From Escallonia rubra (taxonomy: Eukaryota > Streptophyta > Magnoliopsida > Escalloniales > Escalloniaceae): a DNA stretch of 64,000 bases. The translations under genes and the position numbers were made by a program. Positions 34,652 to 45,712 of this stretch are shown one piece after another. The first letter of the stretch is position 1. Every line of letters starts with the position of its first letter. The stretch covers positions 372,001 to 436,000 of the forward strand of contig JAVXUO010002897.1 in NCBI GenBank assembly GCA_033065855.1. Direction: 5' to 3'. Under the pieces are notes generated by a model that did no database searches, was not told where the DNA came from, and saw only the letters and a list, made by a program, of their open reading frames with translations.

Positions 34652-36275
34652 ATGCTATTGTTTTGTGAGATAGCAGAACCACTAGAATTATGGACCAGGC
34701 ATTGGAAAGATTTATCAGACGACATTGAATACAGCCAACGTCGCGTATGCAACTGCCCAAACTTAAGGCTATGGGATGAGCAGAAAAAAACTTTTGCACT
34801 TTATGAGATCGAATTGCTTTTAAACCATAGTGGAAGGTCTGAAAGATTTCCCCCCTCTTCCAGAAGCAAACCCCACATTGCTTGCTCAATTTAGTAATAG
34901 ATTACTACGTGAAGAATTATCTTATGATTGTGAAGCCCTTCGTGAAGAGCACGAAAGATTATTTTCGAACCTCAATACTGAACGAAGGGATGTATATGAT
35001 CATGTTGTCGGCTCAGTAGAGAGAAAAGAGGGAGGATTTTTATTTTTTGTTTATGGCCATGGAGGGACTGGAAAAACTTTCGTATACCAGGCTATAATTG
35101 CTAAGCTTAGATCTGAAGGGCATATTGTTTTAGCCATGGCATCATCTGGTATCGCAACATTACTACTACCTGGAGGCCGTACGGGCCATTCATTGTTGAA
35201 AATACCATTGAATCTTAGTGAGAGTAGTTGCTGTGATATAAAGCAGGGGACGATGTTAGCCGAACTTATTTGTAAAGCAAGCTTAGTCATTTGGGACGAA
35301 GCACCAATGAGCCATCGACATATTTTTGAGGCCGTTGATAGAACCTTACGAGATATCCTGCGGAAAGTGGCTCCAAATGCAGAATCTAGACCATTTGGAG
35401 GGCTATCAGTCTTAATTGGAGGAGATTTCAGAAAAATATTACATGTTGTGCCAAAAAAAGGAAGGGAGGACATTGTAATGGCTTTAATTAATAGATCACC
35501 TCTATGGGACAGTTGTCAGGTGTTTTTATTATCAAAGAATATGCGACTTGATCAGGATGATTCTACAGTAAACTTTGGCAAGTGGATATTGGATCTTGGA
35601 GACGGCAATGTACCGGTGGTTAATCTTGACGGTGAAACGGATCCATGCTGGATAAAGCTACTCCCAGAGCTTCTTATTAAGCCCGGTGAAAATCCGATAC
35701 AAGAAGTTGTCGATGTAACATATCCAAATCTCTTAACAAAGCATAAAGATGGAAAGTGGAAGGAATGGGCAGAATGGCTACGCAACAAAGCAATATTGAC
35801 ACCAAAGAATGAAGAAGTTGAGAAGATTAACTCTTACGTGCTTTCTACTTTACCTGGTGAGGTTACGAGCTATAAAAGCTCCGTATGCCTCTGCTTCGCT
35901 ATGACAATTAATAAAAGCCGTATGCCTCTGCTTCGCTATGACAATTAATAAAAGCCAAGGCCAGACATTGAGCAATGTAGGTTACTCTAGAGTAACAACA
36001 TTCTTTGTATAACCAGACATTGAGCAAGCAGCTAAATTTTTGGATTTTGGATTAATAAAAGCCAAGGCCAGACATTGAGCAACATTCTTTGTATAACCAT
36101 CATGCTCTGAAGATAGGTCTTCAACCACGGTCAACTATATGTAGCTGCTTCTAGAGTAACAACACCTGGTGGCCTAAAAATCATGATCGAAAATGCAAGA
36201 CCAAAGCATGATGGTTATACAAAGAATGTTGTCTATAAGGAGATTTTCAACAATCTCCCGAAATGTATTTCCTGA
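34652..36275 (+). pseudogene. Helitron PIF1-type helicase region
   Basis: The open part at 34830-35948 holds the Walker A motif GHGGTGKT, the Walker B region ASLVIWDEAPM, FGGLSVLIGGDFRKILHVVP and NMRLDQDD, characteristic of PIF1-like superfamily 1B helicases fused to Helitron Rep. After SYKSS the conserved LKVGAPVMLLRN-type region is missing. The sequence jumps to CFAMTINKS, duplicated with its surroundings. A last block near 36130-36275 reads LYVAASRVTTPGGLK and NVVYKEIFNNLPK, the C-terminal helicase motif. The upstream part (34652-34830) is frame-shifted. It would unwind donor DNA during rolling-circle transposition; the internal deletion makes that impossible here. Confidence 0.85.
35881..36110 (+). 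repeat. Scrambled tandem duplications at the helicase 3' end
   Basis: A 37-bp unit (starting CCGTATGCCTCTGC) is repeated exactly at 35881-35917 and 35918-35954. Then CCAAGGCCAGACATTGAGCA occurs at 35955 and again near 36061, with CATTCTTTGTATAACCA repeated around them. This marks serial local rearrangement at the deletion junction. Confidence 0.8.
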
Positions 36276-37338
36276 GTATTTATCTAATAAATAGTAGCTT
36301 TTTGCGTAGTTTCCTATACCAGTTCACCTCTTTTTTAGAGAAGCAAAAATAAAATATGAATTCTATATATGATAACATTAGAACATTATTGGGTGTGATT
36401 GAAACTTGAAATTGAACAGATCTATGAGATGATTAGGCATATTACCCTGCAATTGACCTGGAGTTGGGAATTACGTTGTTCATGTGAAGAAAATAGGCAT
36501 GAAATATAACTTCATTTACAGCACTGAAATCACTCCCTCATAATCAGAATTCATCCATATTTGAAGGAGATAACTGCACCACTTCAAAGAGTACTACAGC
36601 AGGAAGATGGATACAAAGAGCAAAACAAAGCCAAGACACCAGAGAATGTGGATTGGGGAGGATAAGAATTGGAGAATCAGTTCTCCACTTCTGGCGGTAG
36701 AACTTCGCATGCGGTATAGCTGTTCCAAGAATGGGAATAAAATACTCATGAGATTAAAAGTTACTGGAAATTTTAGGACCACATATTTTAGTGAGAGTTT
36801 GACATCTAGGGGGGGACTATGCTAACAAATGCAAACATTTTTAATGGAAATTCATAAATAACCCAAAAGAGCAAAAATTCATTTCAGCTCCATTTAAATG
36901 GAAACATATTACGTGCATTTGATATCACCGATAAGTAACAACCATTTTGAACTTGAAATTTGAGCTTTATTATAGTTACTTGAACTAATTTTATTGCTAA
37001 AGTGACCGTTTCTAAAGTTTTTCAGCTAAAAGTGAGGCTTAAATGATAAAAAAAAATGGAATTCAAATACTATTTTTCTTATTTGACGTTTAACTTTTTC
37101 GTTAAAATGTTCAAATAACGACACTTAATAAACCTCAGTGTTAATAATGAAGCCTAAATGGTGATTTTTTAAGAGTTTAATTGGCAAATTCATGTATCCT
37201 TTTGCATTATTGCTTTTGTGGGTGTATAAGGAGTGCAAAGAAGTGAAGTGTCATTAACAACTTCAAACACCTGGAATGTTACCAGGTAATGCAAAGCTTT
37301 ATTAACTTGATTGATTGTCTTACAATGAATGGATGGAA
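36276..37338. other. Non-coding part of Helitron H1, left of the solo LTR
   Basis: AT-rich, with no recognised gene or element end. It separates the helicase remnant from the solo LTR insertion. Confidence 0.5.
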
Positions 37339-37343
37339 CTAAC

Positions 37344-39173
37344 TGTCACGCCCCCGACCCGGAGGCGGACCTACACATACTATTTCAAAATATTTCTGCT
37401 TACCGGAAATATAATACCCAAAGAATTTTACCAAGAATATAACCTCAAAATGATAATCAGAGCTCTAAATGTATCCCAAATCAAAAGCATTTGTATTTAT
37501 CCTCAAAGTCTAATAAATGCAGCGGAAATCTAATAACAATCGTCACTTCCCAAACATTGGGGTTACCAAAAGCTACTTAATCAAACTATTACAAGTTCTC
37601 ATTTTCAAATCACTAAAAAGAGTCTATAATTAAATAACAATTCTGACTCATGCTTATAGATAACTCCTCTACTAATATCTCAGCTTAAATACCTGAAATG
37701 GGAGGAGAAAGAGGGGGTGAGCACAAAGCCCAGTAAAGATCACACGCACACACCCACAGAGTACAACGCAGGTATCCAATAATATGTAGCTGAGTCAAAA
37801 CGAAACATATGAAAACAAGGTGCAAAGACGATAGTAAATCTTGGCACGACAAATCTCATTACGGGATATTAACCCATCAAATGTCAAATCAAAGTCAAAA
37901 GGTCATAATCAAATAATTGAACTAATAATCAAAACAATACAATCACGTAACACGTGACTGTAAAGCACGTTAACCTAAGCACGCGGAGGTTCTAAGTCAA
38001 AGTTGCATACCGGTAGCAATTGCCATATCATGTCATGGCATCACGTTAACCTAAGCACGTGAAGGTTCTAAAATATTAGTTCAATTCAGAGAGGTCAAAC
38101 GAACATCAAAGTATCTCACGGATATACTAGCAGCAAAAGTATCAAAACTTGTATTTCAATAAAGACGACTTAACGATTTCTGAAAATACTCGATATTAGA
38201 CTTAAATCGAAGATGACGAAGAGACGAGTTTAACGGAAGTAGAATCGCTTAAATCCGAGTTCGTACGGTTCCAGAAATTCCAAGAAAACGAAATATGGGC
38301 AGAAAGGTTCACATTGATATGCCCACCATTGGGGTGATGCCATGTGGCACTTCAATACCTATTACTACACGCCCAAAATGGGCTGATATGATGTTGCTTT
38401 GAATGATAATTGTCTAACGCGTGGACAGACAACATGCTACACCTGAATTTGGTTCAGGTTATGAATTGCAGACCGAAAACATGCAGCGCAATGACAAGAA
38501 CGGGTACAACAATTAATTGTTTCAGTACCGTGGGCGGTAATGATACACAGGGGTCACACGATTCAACGATGTGGCAGTACAAGGACAATAAAAAGACAGT
38601 CGTATCAACACACTGCAATTCACGATCGCAACTTCAACGAATTGACCGAACAAATAAGAAATAATTCAATCAAGCGGAAATCAATTATAGGTGTCAGCGT
38701 AAAAATCAACGTATAAGCACGATTATATACGAAGGACGAAGGGTATCAATTTCATAGAGGCAGATGTAATACATGTAACCCTTACCTCAAATCACGCTAC
38801 AAGATTCGCAAAGTTGCGTAACCCTCCGAAAGTATCAAACCTAATTAATAAAATCAACCACTAAGATTAAAATCTTCAAATCAATTATATTTTGATTAAG
38901 GTTTAGGATCGATCACTTACCAATTGTGAGTAGAAGGTTGCAATCCTCCAAAACCCTAGTTTTCTATTTCTTTTCCTCTCTCTAAAAGATCAGACTTAAT
39001 TTAACGATAAAACACAAACTAACTAGTCTTTTTATTTCTCTAAACTGGGTAAATTACTCTATAGGCCCCTAAAGTTATGTTACTTATTCAAAAGGAATTC
39101 TAAAATATTATTAAAACTTCAAAAGTAGCCCAAGAATTAAAATAATTAATTATATATTATTTGGGGTCTTACA
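37344..39173 (-). mobile_element. Solo LTR, probably Ty3/gypsy, reverse orientation, TSD CTAAC
   Basis: Read on the minus strand it starts TGTAAGACCCCAAATAA and ends CGGGGGCGTGACA. The flanks are identical CTAAC at 37339-37343 and 39174-39178. Length 1830 bp; no PBS, polypurine tract or coding region is attached. The GTGAGCACAAAGCCCAGTAA region near 37720 is typical of LTRs in the TGTAACACC/TGTCACGCCC class of chromoviruses from memory. Family assignment is less sure than the boundaries. Confidence 0.85.
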
Positions 39174-39178
39174 CTAAC

Positions 39179-40703
39179 AACAGGCCCCACCGAATAATAC
39201 CTGAAACCCAATTCTTTTAACTTCTAAATACCTAATACGGAGTAATAGAATTGTCATTGGGAGAAAATTCTTTTACACCTTCTCACAAGAAAACACAATT
39301 CTTCTGTTATTGGGAGTCTAAGCCCAAAAGACAGACACAACAGTATAAAACCATGACAATTACAGCACCCACCTTCTCCAATCTTCTACTTCAGGAATTG
39401 CTGCTCCAGTTTCTCTGCGCTAGCAAAAGGTGCTTGAATTGATTTCATCTCATTTATTTGTAGATTCTAATATCGAAGTCCACCAAATTGATTGGTAACA
39501 TTGAGTATTAACATATCTTCGATTGGCATTGTATAGAGGACTTGGCAATTATAAACACCACTAGAGAGAAAGGAATGGTTGGCAAGGCAAAAGTCTATTA
39601 TGTTGTAAATAGGACACCACCTGCTATAGAAATTCATAGGAGTAGTATGATTGCACGGCCTTCCTCTTGCTTATTAGAATCTACATGCTGTGGAGATTAT
39701 ACAACTCTTTTAGATGGATTATTTCTAAGTATGAGCTTAAAGCCATTTGTTCCTGCTTTATACCTCTACAGAAACCATGTAATCTAGGTATTTGTGCCGC
39801 TTAATTGTCCCTAGCGGGGACTGGATTTAGGTTTGGATGGATACACTAGATTCCATTCGTGTGTGGTCAGTTGAGTTTAGAATTAAGGCATGATTAGTTT
39901 GCATGAACAAAAGACTTAGGAAGGGAGCATAATGATGTCGCTGGGACGAATTGGCAAGTTGGATGTTCCACAAATCTTCGTTATCAAATATTTGCATCTT
40001 TGGCTCGAGTATCTTTCCGCATCAGGAATTTATTTAATAGAACATATGGGTAGTGTTCCGTTGCAAGATTTTAACCGGCCAATATAATTCAAAGACATGT
40101 ATGTTAACTATTCGATATAATTGAAGGATGAATGAGTTGGTTGAGTTTTTGAGTGGCATTTGGCACAGAATTTTCATGACGACAACGCTTTCATGGTGTG
40201 CACATTATTATTAGGAGAAGCAATGATCGAAAGAGGATCCAGGATTATAAAATTTACATGGTCCAAAAGGCTTAGATTTTAAGGGACTGGATGGGGGGTT
40301 AACCTTTATCTTGCAGCATTGCAAACGGCATTAGAACCACGATCACACCTCTGGTGATATCATGGCACTCAATACTATATGAATCAGATTTTTCGTAGGT
40401 CTCACCTGCATGCAGAGCCTAAAGTAGGCAACAACTTTGATAAGCAAATCAGTGCTTAGGATGACCATAGAAAACCTGTTCAATACTCTCCAGGCCAAGG
40501 CCCTGCTATGAAATAGGCTCTCTTCGTTATGAGAAGGAATTTGATCTCTAACATGAATTATCTTCAATTCTTTTGGCCGGAAGAAAAACTATAAATTAGA
40601 ATTAGTTGGTCTAAAAAGGGATGCATGATTAATGCTTTGAAACTGTTTCACACTCTTTAAGGTCATATACTGAACGATTTTTATAATCTCTTTCATGAAC
40701 AGC
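39179..40703. other. Unassigned part of Helitron H1 between the solo LTR and the RPA-like gene
   Basis: Short frames at 39251-39442 and 39542-39787 (the latter beginning MAIINTTREKGMVGKAKVYY) are more codon-like than their surroundings but are not recognised. They may be captured exons, since Helitrons often carry such fragments; there is no positive proof. Confidence 0.35.
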
Positions 40704-40704
40704 A

Positions 40705-43116
40705 ATGGCAGGAAAATACAGCCTAATATCTGAACTCACGGATTTGAAGGATGACTGGACCATTAAGGTCAGGGTCACACGGATGTGGGATGGGATTAAC
40801 CCTAATACGAACGAGATACTCAACTCGAATATAATATTTCTTGATCAGGAGATATGTACCGTATTACTTTATAAAGTGAGAATATATATCTTTCAACACA
40901 AAGTTCTTTATGGAGAATATATATTTTGCAGGAAAATCAAATACATGTTCTCTTAAGGAAAAATCAAAGGTCCACATTCCTGCCCCAATTCAAGGAAGGA
41001 AATGTTTACTTAGTCTCAAACATGAAGCTTTCTCAACCGAGAGGAACATACCGACCGTTGTCAAAATTAACATTGGTAATCACGTTGTACCATGCAACAA
41101 AAATTCAGAAATTAAAGCAAAACATTGATAAAATGCCTGAGCACAAGTTTGAGATTGTCAGCTATGAGGAGCTGAGCAAACGCTCTCACGATGTTACATA
41201 CCTCACAGGTGAAAACATCCTAATTATCTTGAATTGACCATTCTATCATACCATATTATACTTGACTAATGCATAACCAATTGTTTCGAATTTTGTCTAG
41301 ATGTTGCTAGAATTTTGTCAAAAGTTTGTGACATCGAGAACCTTGGAGTCAGACCCACAACCCGAAAACAACTCTTGAAGAAAGATATCATTTTGATTAA
41401 CAACAGGTATGTTGTCTTTTCATGTCTAACTTTTGCATAGTAGCACCAAATTGATGAGTAGCTAACAAGCATTTATGTTATATTTAGGGGCCAAGAGTTG
41501 AAGGTGACCCTATGGTCAGATAAGGCTTTAGAATTGGAGAATCTGCTAAAAGAACAAACCACGACCACAGTTGTGCTTATTGTTTGTGGGGGTATAGTTA
41601 AAACATTCAACGGTTAGATATACTCTCCTCAATCTTGTTCCACTTATAGAATTGGTTTTATACATAATTCTTTTTAATTCACTCTATTAGTGTCCGTGGA
41701 ATTTCTTATACTATTGATTTTATATAGAATTCTTTTTATTTCACTCTAATAGCGTATATTGAATTTCTGAGATATTGCTTTCTTAACAAAATCTCTATGA
41801 CAAACATAAAACAGGGAATATCCAGTTGAATTCCACAAGTACAACAAAATTTTATGCCAATTTGGACATAACAGAGGTACATGACCTTAGAGAGAGTATC
41901 TATTGTGCACCGGAGCAAAATTTTGAAATGAAGATGGTTCCAATCCCAAGAAAACCAACTGTGGAGGAACTAAAATTGATTAACAGATTGACTATCAACC
42001 AAATTCTGAACATGAAACTGGAAGACAGAGAAAAGGTGTGTGAATTTTGTTCAATTGATGATGTTATTCCTTTCTTCCCCCATGAAATATATTACTTACT
42101 TTCATTTATTGCTATACTCTTCGGAAATCATATGTACTTGCAATGCCACAATATTGCAAGTTCTCAATGAAAATGGTTGGTATTACTCGGCATGCCGATG
42201 TAATAAAAAACTGAAGCCCTTTCAAGACACATTGTACTGTGAAACGTGTAACAAAGTTGCTGACCTACCAATTCAAAGGTACATTTGATGCTGAAAAACG
42301 TAATTTGATAATAAATATAGTGAATTAGTTTCGTTTTGACTTTGAACCATTCATCGTGTTGACAAAATTTTCACAGCTATAGACTGCAAGTAAAAGTACA
42401 AGACCTAACTGGTGTTATTATATTCGTGATATTCAACTGAGATGCAGAAAGGATGATACAAATGCCAGCTCACCAACTCATTAACGCACAAAAGGAGGTA
42501 AATGCATAACGACTAAGATACACTTGAAAATATGTCTGTTTGGACGATAATAGAAACACCTATCATTTCAGGAGGACGACCTGTAAGAAATTCTAAAATC
42601 TGTCAAGAACATAGTGGGTAAGAGCTTCATTTTCCAAGTCAAGGTATCAAAATTTAACGTCGATAAAGGATATGAAGACTTCACAGTGAATAAAGTTTTT
42701 GACGAGAGTAACATGCTTGAGGATAAAGATCCATCTACAGATATGAAGGTACGAACAAATACCACTTTATACTATAGAATTTCAATGAATGTAGAAAAGG
42801 TATGAGTCTAATAATAAAAAAGAACAATCTATTGAAATCCTCAGGTACTCAATGATATTCCTGGGACGGAAGATAGTAGTCAAGTTGTTGAAAAGCTCAA
42901 TACAGCAGCTACAAATAAACGTCTGAGAAAAGCTTGTACCGAAAATGACGAAGATGGCACAAACCGAACTCATGCAGGTAATGACACATCACAGTTGGAA
43001 GATTCAGATGATGAAGAACATGAAAATAATGATGAATGGGTCCAAACAAATACAGTGAAAGAAAGGGATGGACCAAAAAGGGGAAGGCCAAAGAAGATAG
43101 TAAAAGACTACCGATA
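40705..43116 (+). pseudogene. RPA1-like single-strand-binding protein gene of Helitron H1
   Basis: Nine exon-like blocks with GT/AG borders read as an RPA 70-kDa-like protein. The N-terminal OB-fold (DUF223-like) starts at 40705 (MAGKYSLISELTDLKDDWTI; RVTRMWDG) and continues NQIHVLLRKN, GNVYLVSNMKL and YRPLSKLTL. The second OB part contains NNRGQELKVTLWSDKA and NSTSTTKFYANLDITEV. The C-terminal zinc-ribbon OB domain is at about 42160-42500 (WYYSACRCNKKLKP; YCETCNKV; YRLQVKVQDLTGVIIFVIFN). The tail is acidic with an AT-hook-like KRGRPKK, ending at 43116. In-frame stops at 42429-42431 and near 42583 break the gene. Plant Helitrons often encode such a protein, presumably to coat single-stranded intermediates. 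Confidence 0.8.
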
Positions 43117-43251
43117 ATAGAGGAAAATAGAATCCCCAAGAAATCTACATCAATGATTAGTTAATGAGTGGAATCTCATAAGTATGTTATTAGCAATCTT
43201 AGTTAGGAATTATATTTGTCGATTACAATCGTATATTAGCTTTTAACTATT

Positions 43252-44464
43252 GGGTTAATTACTCATGGCACCCCTGAGGTTTACCCTAAATTACACACGG
43301 ACCCCACTATCTTTGAAAATTACAGTCCGCTCTATTTCTTCGACGGTGTTAACGGTGGGACGCAAAAAGACATTTTTACCCTTATATATTAACTGCACAG
43401 TATCGTCTTGGATTTTGGACGGACTGTCTGGCTCTTCACTCTTGGCTACACTGGCCGGAATCGGCCATCGCCTCCTCCCTTCTTCTGCCACCGACGTCCA
43501 TTGTTATTCCCATCTCCAAACACCATCCCACCCCCAATCACCACTGTAAGACAAACACCCAAGCACTGAACGCTCAACGCCTAACCACCCACCACCATCG
43601 CAACCAACCTCCATTACACTGTTGTCAACAGATCTGGCACCACCACGCTATTACCCACCTCTGCCACAATGTCACCAACAGATCTGGCACCACCAAACCT
43701 TCATCCATCTCCAAGCACACCACACAAACGGGTTTTATCGGTGCCTGGTCGAGAAGTCTGTGAAGTCGTTGATGACCATGTCGTTTACGCTGGAGAAGTC
43801 TGATTTGGAGGCCGGGTTTGTGAAGGAGGCAAGTGAGGAGAGGACCTGTACGGCGACGGTGGTGGCCGCTGTTGTGTCGTGGTGTACACCGTAGGCGACG
43901 CCAGAGTCCATCGCCGGAGAAGAAATTGGCAGAGTAGAAGAAGCCCACCGTCGCCGAGAAAGCCCCTGCCGAGAAGAAGCCCAAGGCCAAGGAGGCCGGC
44001 TCCGCCGAGAATGAGGGCTGGTTGACCACAAGATGGCACCGAAGATGAATCCCGCGCGATGGTGGCTGTGGCGCGGTGGTCGCCGCTGTTGTGTCGTGGT
44101 GTACACTGTAGGCGACGCCCATCGCCGGAAAAGAAACCAGCAGAGAAGAAGAAGCCCACCGTCGCCGAGAAGGCCCCCGTCGAGAAGAAGCCCAAGGCCA
44201 AGGAGGCCGGCTCCGCCGCCACCGGAGACAAAAAGAAGAAGAAGAAGTCCAGGAGTCTTTAGACAAAAATAAGAAGTGAGGGCAATTTGGGGATGAAAAA
44301 TCCAAAAAGAGAATTTTTAGACGGAGTTAGGGTCCCCGTCAATTTTTTGGGGCTCCGTGAAATACGGGTACAAACCTGGGGGGAGAGGAGTGTAATTTTT
44401 AAAAGATAAGGGGGTCCGTGTGTAATTTAGGGTAAACCTCAGGGGGGCCGTGAGTAATTAACCC
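43252..44464. mobile_element. Pack-MULE B with perfect 9-bp TSD
   Basis: TIRs of about 55 bp, left GGGTTAATTACTCATGGCAC and right ending CCGTGAGTAATTAACCC, are flanked by TTAACTATT at 43243-43251 and 44465-44473. A perfect 9-bp duplication is typical of Mutator-like elements. The 1213-bp element has no transposase and carries duplicated histone H2B fragments. Its TIR is closely similar to that of Pack-MULE A. It lies between the RPA-like and F-box-like genes of H1. Confidence 0.95.
43856..44262 (+). pseudogene. Two histone H2B N-terminal tail fragments in Pack-MULE B
   Basis: Copy 1 (about 43856-44009) and copy 2 (about 44071-44262) share about 150 bp at high similarity. Copy 2 reads EKKPAEKKKPTVAEKAPVEK, then KPKAKEAGSAATGDKKKKKK, the lysine/alanine-rich H2B tail. 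An ATGGCACCGAAG (MAPK, the usual plant H2B start) lies between the copies at 44033. The histone fold (ETYKIYIFKVLKQ onward) is absent, and copy 1 contains a stop. A sequence shared upstream of both copies (GTTGTGTCGTGGTGTACAC) shows the duplication happened in or before the element. No histone product is possible. Confidence 0.75.
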
Positions 44465-44687
44465 TTAACTATTTTGGTAAGTTCGTGCCGACAATTTTAT
44501 GTATCCTTCCTCTGTTACTTTTTTTAGGAGTAAAGACAAAAACAAAATAATGCGTCTAAATATATGAGTGTGGGTGTGTGGTTTTCAAATCGTATATCTT
44601 TTTAATTTAACATTATCAATTATTAAATCACTTTTAGTTTTAGTGTTGCATTCGCAAAATTTTTTAAATGTACACATTTTCCTGTAG

Positions 44688-45376
44688 GTTCGTCAAAGCA
44701 TTGTCTTACAGCCCTACCAACTGAATTAATCATGGATATTATGGTAAGGGTATCAAAAGAATCATGTCTTGATTTATTCAGCATGCGGTGGACATGTGCA
44801 ACTTTTAGAAAGCTGAGCGACGATTACGAAATTGTTTGTGAGGCTAATATTGCAAGAAGACATGTACCATGGCAGATTCTTTCATGGTTACATGAAAGAG
44901 GACACAAAGAGATACGAACCACAACAGCGATACAAATTTATTTTGAACACCCAACACGAGACACATTCGCAAAAAGCATTGAAAAGCTACAACCCATTGC
45001 AGCGACAAGATATATTGATGCCATCTATGCCATTGCAATAATTTGTATTTTGAATGGCCCTGGTAGTTACACAACCGGAATTTCTAGCTTCATCCAATGC
45101 TTTGCCATGGGATATGATAGTGCTTCACTCCTTCCCTCCAAATTTGTTATCGACGGAATTATACGGTTACACTGCGACAATTGGTGCCCAGGCCAAAGGG
45201 AGATGTGCTGCAAGGACACAAGTCATTTACACCAAGCGAACAGGGCAAAAATATTCAGTTTAGCACGATCCACACCAGATGAAGAAAGATCAATCCATTG
45301 TTTATTGTGCAGAATTGATTACATAATGGTTAGATTTGGAGAAAATAAACGTAGATATTATGTTGAACAGCGGTAA
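44688..45376 (+). CDS. F-box-like protein (At2g35280-like) carried by Helitron H1
   Basis: An exon opens after a TTTCCTGTAG acceptor at 44687 and stays open to a stop at 45376. It starts SSKHCLTALPTELIMDIMVR, then VSKESCLDLFSMRWTCATFR, which fits an F-box (LPxELIxxIxxRV...DLxxxRxxCxxF). The following CEANIARRHVPWQIL, NPTRD-like and DAIYAIAIICILNGPG blocks recall the plant At2g35280-like F-box family. A Cys-rich end (CDNWCPGQREMCC) may bind metal. F-box proteins recruit substrates to SCF ubiquitin ligases. The 5' exon and true start are not found; they may have been separated by Pack-MULE B. This is either a truncated captured host gene or a Helitron accessory gene. It is the only long H1 frame without a stop. 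Confidence 0.55.
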
Positions 45377-45552
45377 CCGATGTAGGAACGGTTTGGCATT
45401 AAGTATTCTGAAACAATTTCAGTATTATAGATTTATTGTGCTTTTTTTTTATTATAACATTGTTTCATATGTGAAATACATGAATATGACACATTCTGGA
45501 AAATATAAACGCACTTAAATGTATGCATGCATAAACCATTTAAGAAAATCAA

Positions 45553-45581
45553 ATCGGGCCTTGCCCGGGTTACTGGACTAG
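45553..45581 (+). other. Helitron H1 3' terminus: hairpin plus CTAG
   Basis: CGGGCCTTGCCCG forms a 5-bp GC stem with a CTT loop. It is followed by GGTTACTGGA and CTAG at 45578-45581, then the host T. This is the canonical Helitron 3' end. Confidence 0.85.
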
Positions 45582-45712
45582 TAAATATATAATAGACGAA
45601 ACATTGTGCGTCGGGGAGGCGACACATAAGCTTTTTTTAGTGTTATTTTCCCTTTTTACCCCTTTCAATTATGCGACACGTCATCTTTATTCAATTTTTC
45701 GACACGTCATCA

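Larger units (their letters stand above)
29404..45581 (+). mobile_element. Helitron H1, coding family member, decayed
   Basis: The 5' end begins TCATATAAATATATAATTG after an A and is similar over more than 100 bp to the starts of H2 and H3. The 3' end has the hairpin CGGGCCTTGCCCG (5-bp stem), a short spacer and CTAG (45578-45581), followed by T, as expected for plant Helitrons. Cargo in order: basic-repeat N-terminal region, Rep (HUH), PIF1-type helicase, RPA-like gene, F-box-like gene. A solo LTR and Pack-MULE B are inserted. Without these it is about 13.1 kb. All large genes carry stops or frameshifts. Confidence 0.8.

Noticed and set aside
43625-44305. 226-codon minus-strand frame in Pack-MULE B
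   Set aside because: The plus strand reads as histone H2B tail; the minus frame is a by-product of its GC-rich codons.
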